Assembly (NCBI GenBank): GCA_020718125.1 | Contig: DYDC01000038.1 | Span: forward strand, 1-13,971 | From: Methylacidiphilum sp. | GTDB taxonomy: Bacteria; Verrucomicrobiota; Verrucomicrobiia; CAIQCK01 | Direction of reading: 5' to 3' | DNA: 13,971 bases | Shown: in pieces, positions 5,571-13,971 of the stretch | Numbering within the stretch: the first letter of the stretch is position 1 | How the letters are laid out: each line of letters opens with the position of its first letter | The notes under the pieces: model-generated | What the model saw: only the letters and a program-made list of their open reading frames with translations | Told to the model about the DNA's origin: nothing | Database searches by the model: none | Position numbers and translations under genes: made by a program

Positions 5571-8500
5571 ATGAAGTGGCTCTGGAAAACAGTCCGGCGG
5601 CTTTTCCTCCTGTTGCGGCTGTCGTTGTGGCTGCTGGCGCTGGTGGTGGTTTGCGCCTACGCATGGCTGCACTACGTCGGCGTGCCGCGCACGGTGCGCG
5701 ACCGGCTGGTGGAGGAACTGGGCCGGCACGGCGTCGCCGCAAGCGTGGGCCGCATCCGGCTGGAACTGCCCTTCAGCCTCGCCACCCGCAACGCGGCCTT
5801 CGGCGACGCGCGCGAGCCGGACCGGCCGCTGCTGCGCGCGGGCCGTGTGACGCTCGGTTTTGACCTCGGCACCCTCTGGCGCGGCGAGGTGCCGCGCGTC
5901 AATTCATTGTGGCTCGAGGGCGGCGAGGTGTCCGTGCCGGTGGATTTCGAGGACCCGAAATCGGAGCGGGTCGAGGCGCGCAACCTCACCGGCCGCGTGC
6001 GTCTGAAGGAGAACCACGTGATCTCCATCGAGCATCTCGCCGCCAACCTGCTGGGCCTGCGCGTGTCGTTGCAGGGACAGTTGGGGCTGCCGAAACCGGG
6101 CGCCAAACCGAAGCCGCCGCCGACACCTGAGGAACGCGCGCGCCGCGCGAAGATGCTGCACGACATCAAGGCGGAGATGGAGGCGTTGCGGAGCGAGCAA
6201 CCGCCGCTGGTGACGATCACCTTTGACGCCGACCTCAACGACGTGGCCGCGGCCGACGCGACCGCGCGGATCGAGGCGGGCGCGGTGGTCCACCCGCGCG
6301 GGCGGCTGGAGAGTCTCCGCGCGCGGCTGCACTACGAGGAACAGACGCTGCGCGCCAGCAAGATTGAATTCATGTTCGGCACAGGCGCGTGGGTCGTCGA
6401 GGACGGGTGCTACGATTTCAAGCAGTCCACCGCCCGGGCCTCCCTGCGCGGCACACTGGACCCGCGGGCGATCGGCGGATTGTTGTCCACAAACATCCAG
6501 GCGCGCATCGCCGCATGGCGTTGCGACAGGAACCCGGAGCTGGCCTGCGGCAACCTGTTGTTCAAGGACCACGTATTGAGCGCGGACAAGCTGACGCTGG
6601 CCATCGCGGGCGGCACGGTGACGCTCGCCGGCCGCCACGATTTCAACGCGAAGACGGCCAGCGTCAGCGTCGAGAGCACCGCCGACCTCAAGCAGTTGGC
6701 GGTCTTCATGCCACCCGGCTGGCAGCGCATGATGGCGGACTGGCAGTGGAAACAGAACCCGTATGTGGCCTTCACGATGTTCCGGACGGAAGCCGACCCG
6801 GCCCATCCGACGATCTCTGGTGGCATGCTCCGGCTCGACAACGCCTCCTATCGCGGCATCGCCATCCAGCGCGCCGCGGCCCGCGGCGACTTGCGCAACG
6901 ACCTGCTCACACTGACCGACGCGCTGGTTGAAAAACCCGAAGGGACTATCGCTTGCGACTACACCTGTCATTTGACCACGCAGCAATTCCAGTTCACCAA
7001 GGTCAACGGCACCGCCGAGCCGATTTCGCTCGCGCCCATGCTCACCTCAAATGCCGTGGCGATGATTCGCGAGTTCTCGTTCACCCGGCCGCCTGTGATC
7101 TCCGGCGGCCAGTGGCGCGGCGTCTGGCCGCGGGCCGATTCCCACGCCTGCGCCGGACGGTTCGAGAGCGGCCCGATGGGCTGGCGCGGCGTGAAGACCG
7201 ATGCCGCAAGTTGCAGCTTCAGTTTCGCGAACAACACGCTGGAACTGACCGGCTGGAAGATTCACCGGCCCGAGGGCAAAGTGACCGGCGAGTATCACGT
7301 CAACTTCACCACCTCCGACTTCAGCGCGAAACTGGCCGGCACGCTCGACCTCGCGGCGGTGGACCCCGCGTTGGGCGACGGAGCGCGCCGGTTCCTGAAG
7401 AAGTATCACCCCGAAGGCCCCGTGGCGTTCGACATGAAGCGGATCCAGAGCAACTGGCGCCAGATGGACCGCTGCACCGCCGAGGGCCGGTTGCAGACCG
7501 GCCCGCTCACCGTCAACGGCGGCCGGCTGCAGACCGCCGGCGCGGTGTTCACCCTCGCCCCGGCCTCGATCACGGCCAGTTACCTCATGATGGAAGTGCC
7601 CAGCGGCAAGGTCCAGGGCCGCGCCACCTACGACCGCGTCAACGAACGGATCGCCGTCGAGATCCCGGACTGCAAAGTCCAGCCGGCGGAGATCGCGCCG
7701 GTGTTCGGCAGCAACGTCGTCGCCGCCATCAGCCCCTACCGGTTCACCAAGAGACCCGAGTTAAGCAACATCAATGGATTCGTGGACTTCAAGCAACCCG
7801 CCGCGACCACCTGGAGCGCCAACCTCCACGCCTCCGAGGTGCGGTGGTGGAAACTTTCCATCGGCAAGCTTACCACCGCGCTCGACTACGGCAACCAGCA
7901 ACTCGCCATGACCAACTTCCAGGCTGGCGCGTTCTACGGCGGCAAGATCAAGGAGGCGTGGGGCCGGTTCGACATGCGCCAGCGACCGCTGCGCTACGCC
8001 GTCGAGTTCCATGCCGACAACATCCAGTGCGGCGAACTGCTCGAGAACCTTTTCGGCTACAAACAAGTCAAAGGCGCCATGCACGGGCGTGCCCACGTCG
8101 AAGGACTCTTCGGCGTCAATGAATCCATGACCGGCAACGGCCGACTCAACCTCACCGGCGGCCACCTTTGGAACGTGCCGCTCTTCGGCCGGCTCTCTAC
8201 CGCGTTGGGTGAAGCGACCAAGGACAAGGTCACCAGCAAGCTCGTCAACCCCTCCGCTACCGACGCCGAATCCACCTTCAGCATCGCCAAAGGCTGCGTC
8301 TATCTGCCGGGCGCGAAGGAGGATGAATCGGCCACCGTGAAGGTCTCCCCGCACCTCATCACCGGCCGCGGCGCCTGGCGCATCGGCGGCGACCTCGACT
8401 TCACCGTCGAGATGCGCGTGCTGCGCGGCAACGAAATCGTCCGCACTGTCACAGGCATCCTCGAGCCGGTCACCGGCATCTTCGAAAACATCCTCGCCGG

Positions 8501-8630
8501 CTACAAACTCACCGGCACGCTCGCCGACCCCCACTGGCGGCCCGTCTATCTCCCGCGCCTGCCCGGCCTCGGCGGCTCCAAACCTCCTCCACCCCCGGCG
8601 CCGCCCGCCCCGGAAAAACCGAAACAGTAA
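5571..8630 (+). CDS. AsmA/TamB-like envelope protein
   Basis: The product has 1019 residues from the ATG at 5571, preceded by AAGG at 5555-5558; an in-frame TTG at 5562 is less likely. An N-terminal membrane segment (about residues 10-34) follows basic residues, giving a large periplasmic part. The body is long and beta-rich, with repeated short motifs such as AxNLLGLRVSLQGQL and KVTGEYHVNFTTSDFSAKLA, as in AsmA, YhdP and TamB proteins. Residues from about 820 to 985 resemble the AsmA C-terminal region: MTGNGRLNLTGGHLWNVPLF, then a RLSTALG helix, GRGAWRIGGDLDFTVEMRVL and GTLADPHWRP. The chain ends in a Pro/Lys-rich tail. Proteins of this superfamily span the periplasm as lipid-transfer bridges or affect outer-membrane assembly; that role is transferred from better-known families. 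The gene is intact, stands alone on its strand and is divergent from the pseudopilin. Confidence 0.8.
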   Translation: MKWLWKTVRRLFLLLRLSLWLLALVVVCAYAWLHYVGVPRTVRDRLVEELGRHGVAASVGRIRLELPFSLATRNAAFGDAREPDRPLLRAGRVTLGFDLGTLWRGEVPRVNSLWLEGGEVSVPVDFEDPKSERVEARNLTGRVRLKENHVISIEHLAANLLGLRVSLQGQLGLPKPGAKPKPPPTPEERARRAKMLHDIKAEMEALRSEQPPLVTITFDADLNDVAAADATARIEAGAVVHPRGRLESLRARLHYEEQTLRASKIEFMFGTGAWVVEDGCYDFKQSTARASLRGTLDPRAIGGLLSTNIQARIAAWRCDRNPELACGNLLFKDHVLSADKLTLAIAGGTVTLAGRHDFNAKTASVSVESTADLKQLAVFMPPGWQRMMADWQWKQNPYVAFTMFRTEADPAHPTISGGMLRLDNASYRGIAIQRAAARGDLRNDLLTLTDALVEKPEGTIACDYTCHLTTQQFQFTKVNGTAEPISLAPMLTSNAVAMIREFSFTRPPVISGGQWRGVWPRADSHACAGRFESGPMGWRGVKTDAASCSFSFANNTLELTGWKIHRPEGKVTGEYHVNFTTSDFSAKLAGTLDLAAVDPALGDGARRFLKKYHPEGPVAFDMKRIQSNWRQMDRCTAEGRLQTGPLTVNGGRLQTAGAVFTLAPASITASYLMMEVPSGKVQGRATYDRVNERIAVEIPDCKVQPAEIAPVFGSNVVAAISPYRFTKRPELSNINGFVDFKQPAATTWSANLHASEVRWWKLSIGKLTTALDYGNQQLAMTNFQAGAFYGGKIKEAWGRFDMRQRPLRYAVEFHADNIQCGELLENLFGYKQVKGAMHGRAHVEGLFGVNESMTGNGRLNLTGGHLWNVPLFGRLSTALGEATKDKVTSKLVNPSATDAESTFSIAKGCVYLPGAKEDESATVKVSPHLITGRGAWRIGGDLDFTVEMRVLRGNEIVRTVTGILEPVTGIFENILAGYKLTGTLADPHWRPVYLPRLPGLGGSKPPPPPAPPAPEKPKQ

Positions 8631-8781
8631 CGCCCCGCTATCAAATTACTCATCCCGTCCGTCGGCGCGAGCCTGCGGCATTTCGACGGCGAACGGTATC
8701 TGCCGGGGGATTTCGTGGTGATGCCGAACCCTGTCCACCTGCTGGCACGGTTGTTTGCCGGCGAAGGCGCGGTCAAACAGC
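8631..8781 (+). other. Unidentified coding-like scrap after the AsmA-like gene
   Basis: Directly after the AsmA-like stop, a frame without a start reads KLLIPSVGASLRHFDGERYL and on to PGDFVVMPNPVHLLARLFAG. Composition and codon choice look like real protein, more so than the other frames. The resemblance to protein ends near 8780, where the dimethylformamidase-like scrap begins on the other strand. No start codon, ribosome-binding site or family is recognisable. I interpret it as the interior of a lost gene, with low certainty. Confidence 0.25.
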
Positions 8782-8898
8782 AATGCCGGGGATGCCCTCG
8801 CCTTTCTTCATGCCGGTGCCGGCGAAGATCCAGTGGTTCGGCTTCGTGCAAATCCAGTTGCCGCCGCCGTTGAACGGGATGATGGTGCGCGCGCCCAT
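8782..8898 (-). pseudogene. 39-codon scrap resembling the N,N-dimethylformamidase beta-subunit C-terminal domain
   Basis: The minus strand reads MGARTIIPFNGGGNWICTKP and then NHWIFAGTGMKKGEGIPGI. The pattern HWIFAGTG-M-K-x-G-x-x-I-P-G is one I associate with the C-terminal domain of N,N-dimethylformamidase-like large subunits, where it is normally followed by a V-G-W/Y-E segment. Here it breaks to AV and a stop. Both ends are abrupt, so it is a gene fragment, not a small gene. Family assignment is from memory and moderately uncertain. Confidence 0.4.
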
Positions 8899-9097
8899 AA
8901 TGAGTCTCTGGCCGGAAACTCCCGTTTTCTGGAGCGGTGCCATGCGTTGAGGGCGGCTGGTCAAAGGAGCTGAGAGCAGTCAGGCTTTGGGGATCATCAC
9001 AACCGAAACCCAACCACTGTTCAACCCATGCAACAGCTTATCGCGGTCACAAATCCGACCTATTCTCGAATTCCCCGTTTCCGCGTGTGCGGAGGCG
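8899..9097. other. Non-coding spacer
   Basis: I find no convincing gene, RNA, or terminator here. Open frames in this stretch are short and have poor composition. Together with the two scraps before it, this makes a 467-base gap between the AsmA-like gene and the zinc-ribbon gene, whose 3' ends face each other. Confidence 0.4.
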
Positions 9098-9853
9098 TTA
9101 GAAGAAGAACTTCTGTGACAGGCCGGTCATGCGCTCCGGCTGCCGCCCGTCGTAGAACTTGACGGTCACCCTGCCCTCACTGCGGGGCGGCGGCTGGCGC
9201 GAGAGTTCGCCTGTCGGCACGCGGACGCCACAGACCAGGCGGCGGAAACTCGATGACAGCATCGCACCGGGGTCGAACCAGGAGAAGTTCGACACGTCCA
9301 CTTTGAACTCGTTGTCGTAAAGTTTCCGCTCTTGTGAAAACGAGGCGGTTCCCTCGATGCCGATCTTGCTCATCTCGCTGATGGTCAGCTTCACCTGGCC
9401 GGGCCGCGCGATTTCCTTGCCGTCGTCATCTATCAGCGTGAAGTAGATCACGAAGTCGTTTCGGTCCCGCTGAAACGCCAGTTGCGACATCATCCTGGCC
9501 GGCTTGGAGTTTTCAGTGATCGGCCCCGCAGGCTTGGGTTGGGAGCTTTGCGCCAGCCACCAGAAACACGCCAGCATCAGCGCCAGCGCCAAGCCGATGA
9601 CCAGCGCCAGGACGAGGCCTTGCATGGGCGATTCCTTCCGCATCACCGAACTGAATGACACGCTGAACGGCTCGTTGTCTGTGCCGGCGCCGGCGGCGGG
9701 TTGGGCCGAGCGCATGCGCGGTTTCGCTCCGGGCGCGACGGTCAGTTGGGAGAGAATGGCATGGCCGCACTTCACACAGGCGCGCGCATTGCCCGCCTCC
9801 TTGGGCGGGATCTCGTTCTCAGCCTGACAGCGGGGGCATTTGACACTCCTCAT
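9098..9853 (-). CDS. Zinc-ribbon, single-pass membrane protein of unknown function
   Basis: The product has 251 residues starting at the ATG at 9853 (MRSVKCPRC), preceded by a TAGG that could serve as a ribosome-binding site; an earlier in-frame start at 9877 only adds a non-conserved stretch. Cys6-x2-Cys9 and Cys26-x2-Cys29 form a zinc-ribbon of the 'MJ0042/GYF-like' kind common in membrane proteins of these phyla. Residues 78-101 are one hydrophobic segment ending in CFWWLAQSS. Residues 125-251 are a beta-rich outer domain (FVIYFTLIDDDGKEIARPGQ, then KVDVSNFSWFDPGAMLSSS) ending in QKFFF. The ribbon would be cytoplasmic and the C-terminal domain periplasmic. It is divergent from the helicase gene, with an 86-base spacer. 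I do not recognise the outer domain. Confidence 0.8.
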   Translation of the reverse strand: MRSVKCPRCQAENEIPPKEAGNARACVKCGHAILSQLTVAPGAKPRMRSAQPAAGAGTDNEPFSVSFSSVMRKESPMQGLVLALVIGLALALMLACFWWLAQSSQPKPAGPITENSKPARMMSQLAFQRDRNDFVIYFTLIDDDGKEIARPGQVKLTISEMSKIGIEGTASFSQERKLYDNEFKVDVSNFSWFDPGAMLSSSFRRLVCGVRVPTGELSRQPPPRSEGRVTVKFYDGRQPERMTGLSQKFFF

Positions 9854-9939
9854 GCGGCAAAACCTACCCCCCCACACATGCGCGCTGCAAAACCTTTTTC
9901 GTTGTGGATGCCGCTCGCCGCGGCTAGAGATATTGCGCC

Positions 9940-11924
<1,985 letters not shown>

Positions 11925-11925
<1 letters not shown>

Positions 11926-12500
11926 TGCGCTGGAACGGCCTCGATTCGCCGCTGAAATCCGCCGCGGCCCTCGTCGCGGCGCTGGTGGCGCTCGGCCTCA
12001 TCGCCGTCGGCCTCTGGCTCCAGCTTCAGGAACGCTGGCCGATCCTGGTTTTCCTCGTGGCGTTTTTCGGCGTGCTGATCTTCCTCGGCGCCGTCAGCGC
12101 GTGGCAGCACCTGACCGAGCCGAAGGAAACCGGCCTCGGCGCCTTCAAGGTCGCCTCCGTGTTCCAGATGAAACCCGACCGCCGCCAATACGGCCGCAGC
12201 GGCTGGGTCATCGCTCGCGACATCAGCCTGCTCGCGCTCGTGGCGGCGCTGGCAGCGTTCGTCATCCACAGCTTCACCATCGGCGGCGACGCGCTGCGCG
12301 GCTACCAGAGCGAGGGGCGGCATTATGTGCGGCTCCACTCCCGGGTCACGGAAGTCACCGGCGACCAATGGCGCCTCAACTGGCGGCTCGGCGTCGCCGT
12401 CTTCGTGCTGCTGCCCGTGTCGCTCCTCGTGATTCTCGTGGCCGCCTACAAGGAACGCCACGACCGCTTCCACTACCGCGACCTCGACCTGATGCGATAA
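11925..12500 (+). CDS. Four-helix integral membrane protein, coupled to the helicase gene
   Basis: The product has 191 residues. The ATG at 11925 shares one base with the helicase stop (TGATG), which signals translational coupling and decides the start. Hydrophobic segments lie at about 12-33, 38-60, 98-116 and 153-174, with a conserved-looking polar stretch FQMKPDRRQYGRSGWVIARD (80-99) between the second and third. The loop between helices three and four (117-152) contains GYQSEGRHYVRLHSRVTEVT. No known domain is apparent, and no cysteine or metal motif is seen. The tight link to a DNA helicase may reflect operon structure rather than shared function. It ends 31 bases before a convergent gene. 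Confidence 0.8.
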
Positions 12501-12531
12501 GGCAGCCGGCAGGATGCGTGGTGAAGGTGAC

Positions 12532-13062
12532 TCACGGACGCGCGGGAAGGGCGCGGACGACGCCGGGCTGGCCTTGCGAGGCGCCCAGTGCTGCGGGCAA
12601 CGGCCCGCCGGTGGGCCGGCCGATGTAAGGTTCGGCGGCCTTGTAGAGGGCGACAAGGCTGCCTTGGGCCTGGCCCCATGTTGACAACACGGAGGCTGGC
12701 GCGGGGACGGTGGGCAGTATGCGGTTCACATGAATCCATGCATCGAGCAGGCGCTCGCTGCAATAGCGCAGCCAGTCGGGCCGCGGCCACTGGTTGGAGA
12801 TGGTCGCGCTGGCGAAGCTGCGGCTGGCGTCGCGCAGCCGGCGAATGGCCGCGAGCGTCTCGCCACCGTGGCGGGTGCGGATGGGCACACGATGGGCCGT
12901 GTCATAGAAGTGGCCACAGGCGCGGGCGGCGGCATAGGCAGCGCCGGGCATGCCCTCCAGCGCATGGGGCGGCAGGCCCGGCGGAACGGGTTGCGCAGTG
13001 ACTTGGGTGGACGCGAGGGCGGCCATCATTGCGACAAGGCACAAACCAAGGTTCTTGTTCAT
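12532..13062 (-). CDS. Small secreted protein of unknown function
   Basis: The product has 176 residues from the ATG at 13062, where GGAG lies 8 bases upstream; this fixes the start. Residues 1-23 are a signal peptide (MNKNLGLCLVAMMAALASTQ, cleaved near VTA). The mature chain begins Pro-rich (QPVPPGLPPHALEG), then has predicted helices (AAYAAARACGHFYDTAHRV, ETLAAIRRLRDASRSF, DWLRYCSERLLDAWIHVNRI), and ends in a Gly/Pro-rich tail. Two cysteines at 49 and 101 could form a disulfide. The family is unknown to me. It lies between the Tad genes and the membrane protein, on the Tad strand but 185 bases away, so it could be a separate transcript. Confidence 0.75.
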   Translation of the reverse strand: MNKNLGLCLVAMMAALASTQVTAQPVPPGLPPHALEGMPGAAYAAARACGHFYDTAHRVPIRTRHGGETLAAIRRLRDASRSFASATISNQWPRPDWLRYCSERLLDAWIHVNRILPTVPAPASVLSTWGQAQGSLVALYKAAEPYIGRPTGGPLPAALGASQGQPGVVRALPARP

Positions 13063-13070
13063 GGCGTTTT

Positions 13071-13074
13071 CTCC
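13071..13074 (-). promoter_or_regulatory. Ribosome-binding site of the small secreted protein
   Basis: GGAG on the minus strand sits 8 bases before the ATG at 13062. It is one of the few clear Shine-Dalgarno sites in the window and separates the true start from an in-frame ATG farther upstream at 13107. Confidence 0.7.
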
Positions 13075-13220
13075 ATTTTCAAAGTTTCGTGGCACGCGGC
13101 ACTGCACAGCCTTGCTGCTGCCATCGGTTGCAGCGGACTGACGGGTGTTGGTTCGTTTCCTTCACTCCTCGATGCCTTCGGCACGGCAGCACGGCGTCTG
13201 GCAGTCCGAAATCCTCCCTG

Positions 13221-13238
13221 CCCGGCGACAAGGCCGGG
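13221..13238 (-). terminator. Possible hairpin terminator of the Tad operon
   Basis: Perfect 6-base inverted repeat CCCGGC/GCCGGG around a 6-base loop, lying 10 bases after the tadC stop on the minus strand. There is no T-tract after it on that strand, so if it terminates transcription it is not of the standard intrinsic type. Confidence 0.3.
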
Positions 13239-13247
13239 TTCGCGTCC

Positions 13248-13783
13248 CTATTGCATGAAGCCGGATTGCGAGATGGAAACCACGGCCGGGCCGAGGATGA
13301 CTATCAGCAGTGCGGGGAAGATGAAGAACACCAGCGGGAACAGCATCTTCACAGGGGCGCGCATGGCGCGTTCCTGGGCGCGTTGGCGCTGCTTGAGGCG
13401 GATGGAGTCGGCCTGCACCCGCAGGGTCTCGACGATGCTGGTGCCGAGCTGGAAGCTCTGGACGATGGCGGCGACGAAGTTTTTCACGTCATCCACCCCC
13501 GTGCGATAGGCGAGATTGTTCAACGCTTCGATGCGGGGCTTGCCGAGGCGGATTTCGCTGAGAGTGATGCCGAACTCTTCCGCAAGCGCGCCGGCGGTCT
13601 GGCGGCGGACGTAGTTCACCGCCTGATCGAAGCCCATGCCAGCCTCGGCGCTGATGGAGATGAGGTCAATAGCCGAGGGCAGGGCGCGCAGGACAAGCTC
13701 CTGCCGGGCTTTGACTTTCATGCCGAGGAAGAAGCCGGGGAGGAAATAGCCGACAAAACCCGCCACCAAAAGGCCCAGTTCAT
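13248..13783 (-). pseudogene. tadC: tadC (Tad pilus inner-membrane platform), N-terminal region deleted
   Basis: TadC and TadB together form the inner-membrane platform on which the Tad (type IVc) pilus or secretion machine is built. The frame from about 13775 to 13248 contains a membrane segment and the anchor GFVGYFLPGFFLGMKVKARQ, then the complete type II secretion F domain (RALPSAIDLISISAEAGMGF, IRLGKPRIEALNNLAYR, LGTSIVETLRVQAD, MRAPVKMLFPLVFFIFPALL). Normal TadC is about 300 residues with a further membrane segment and about 100 residues before this point; here the tadB stop lies directly upstream. The expected start, ATG at 13783 (MNWAFW), is in another frame that stops after about 20 codons. 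This points to a deletion of roughly 300 bases joining start and body out of frame. Translation from an internal TTG (13769) or GTG could yield a 172-173-residue protein. A sequencing or assembly error is an alternative. Confidence 0.75.
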
Positions 13784-13787
13784 GTCG

Positions 13788-13971
13788 TCAGAACTTGATG
13801 GAGACAACCTTCTCGATGGCCAGCACGCCGATGAGTTGAGAGCAGATGGCGAACGCCAGCATCTTCCAGCCCATCGGATCGGTGACCAGTGGATCAAAGT
13901 ATCCCGGCGAGGTGACGCTGAGCACTGCTATGAGTAGTGTCAAGGGTGGCGTGGCGCTCGGACTGTTTTCT
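13788..13971 (-). CDS. tadB: tadB (Tad pilus inner-membrane platform), C-terminal 60 residues, cut by window edge
   Basis: Minus-strand frame ending at TGA 13790-13788 reads LTLLIAVLSVTSPGYFDPLV, then TDPMGWKMLAFAICSQLIGV and ends IEKVVSIKF. The pattern P-x-Y-x-x-P-L-x-x-x-P-x-G followed by a final membrane helix and a short basic end is typical of the TadB C-terminus. The location immediately before tadC and on the same strand is the standard tadB-tadC order. The rest of the gene lies beyond the window. The first residues visible (ENSPSATP) match TadB less well, so a problem near the edge cannot be excluded. Confidence 0.75.
   Translation of the reverse strand, partial: ENSPSATPPLTLLIAVLSVTSPGYFDPLVTDPMGWKMLAFAICSQLIGVLAIEKVVSIKF

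Overview
This is a GC-rich bacterial window, most likely from a Verrucomicrobiota-like genome (Pedosphaera/Limisphaera type). That placement is an inference from the combination of a secreted GH-A-like protein, a prepilin-type protein with a DGH motif, a DUF6807 (PmoA-like) fragment, a large AsmA-like protein, Tad genes and dispersed inverted repeats. No rRNA or ribosomal protein is present to prove it, and Planctomycetota or Lentisphaerota remain possible.

Layout. 1-1131 holds the tail of an unidentified gene and a secreted OB-fold protein with a Pro/Ala linker and a conserved C-terminal domain. 1132-1345 is a short spacer and an inverted-repeat element enclosing 63 bases of transposase-like coding sequence. 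1346-1692 is the 3' remnant of a beta-helix gene. Its stop overlaps the start of a secreted carbohydrate-binding, GH-A-like protein (1689-3791). 3974-4048 is tRNA-Thr(TGT) with a plausible promoter. On the minus strand from 5439 down to 4049 are a pseudopilin gene, a truncated DUF6807 gene, and a fragment paralogous to the C-terminal domain of the first secreted protein. Divergent from the pseudopilin is a 1019-residue AsmA-like envelope protein (5571-8630). 8631-9097 holds two gene scraps. Then follow a zinc-ribbon membrane protein (minus), a UvrD/PcrA-type helicase with a translationally coupled four-helix membrane protein (plus), a small secreted protein (minus), and the end of a Tad operon, tadB-tadC (minus).

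How the genes relate. Three intact pairings are visible: the overlap of the beta-helix remnant with the GH-A-like gene (polysaccharide handling outside the cytoplasm), helicase plus membrane protein (overlap of one base), and tadB followed by tadC (type II/Tad secretion). The remaining genes look like independent units.

The striking feature is damage. At least five genes are cut at sharp junctions: the beta-helix gene, the DUF6807 gene, the OB-protein paralogue, a dimethylformamidase-like scrap, and tadC, which lacks its N-terminal region. The intact-looking GH-A-like protein has alanine where the catalytic nucleophile is expected. I see no CRISPR array, phage module, toxin-antitoxin pair or obvious new defence system. 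The interest lies in gene decay, repeat activity and a possible pseudo-glycosidase.
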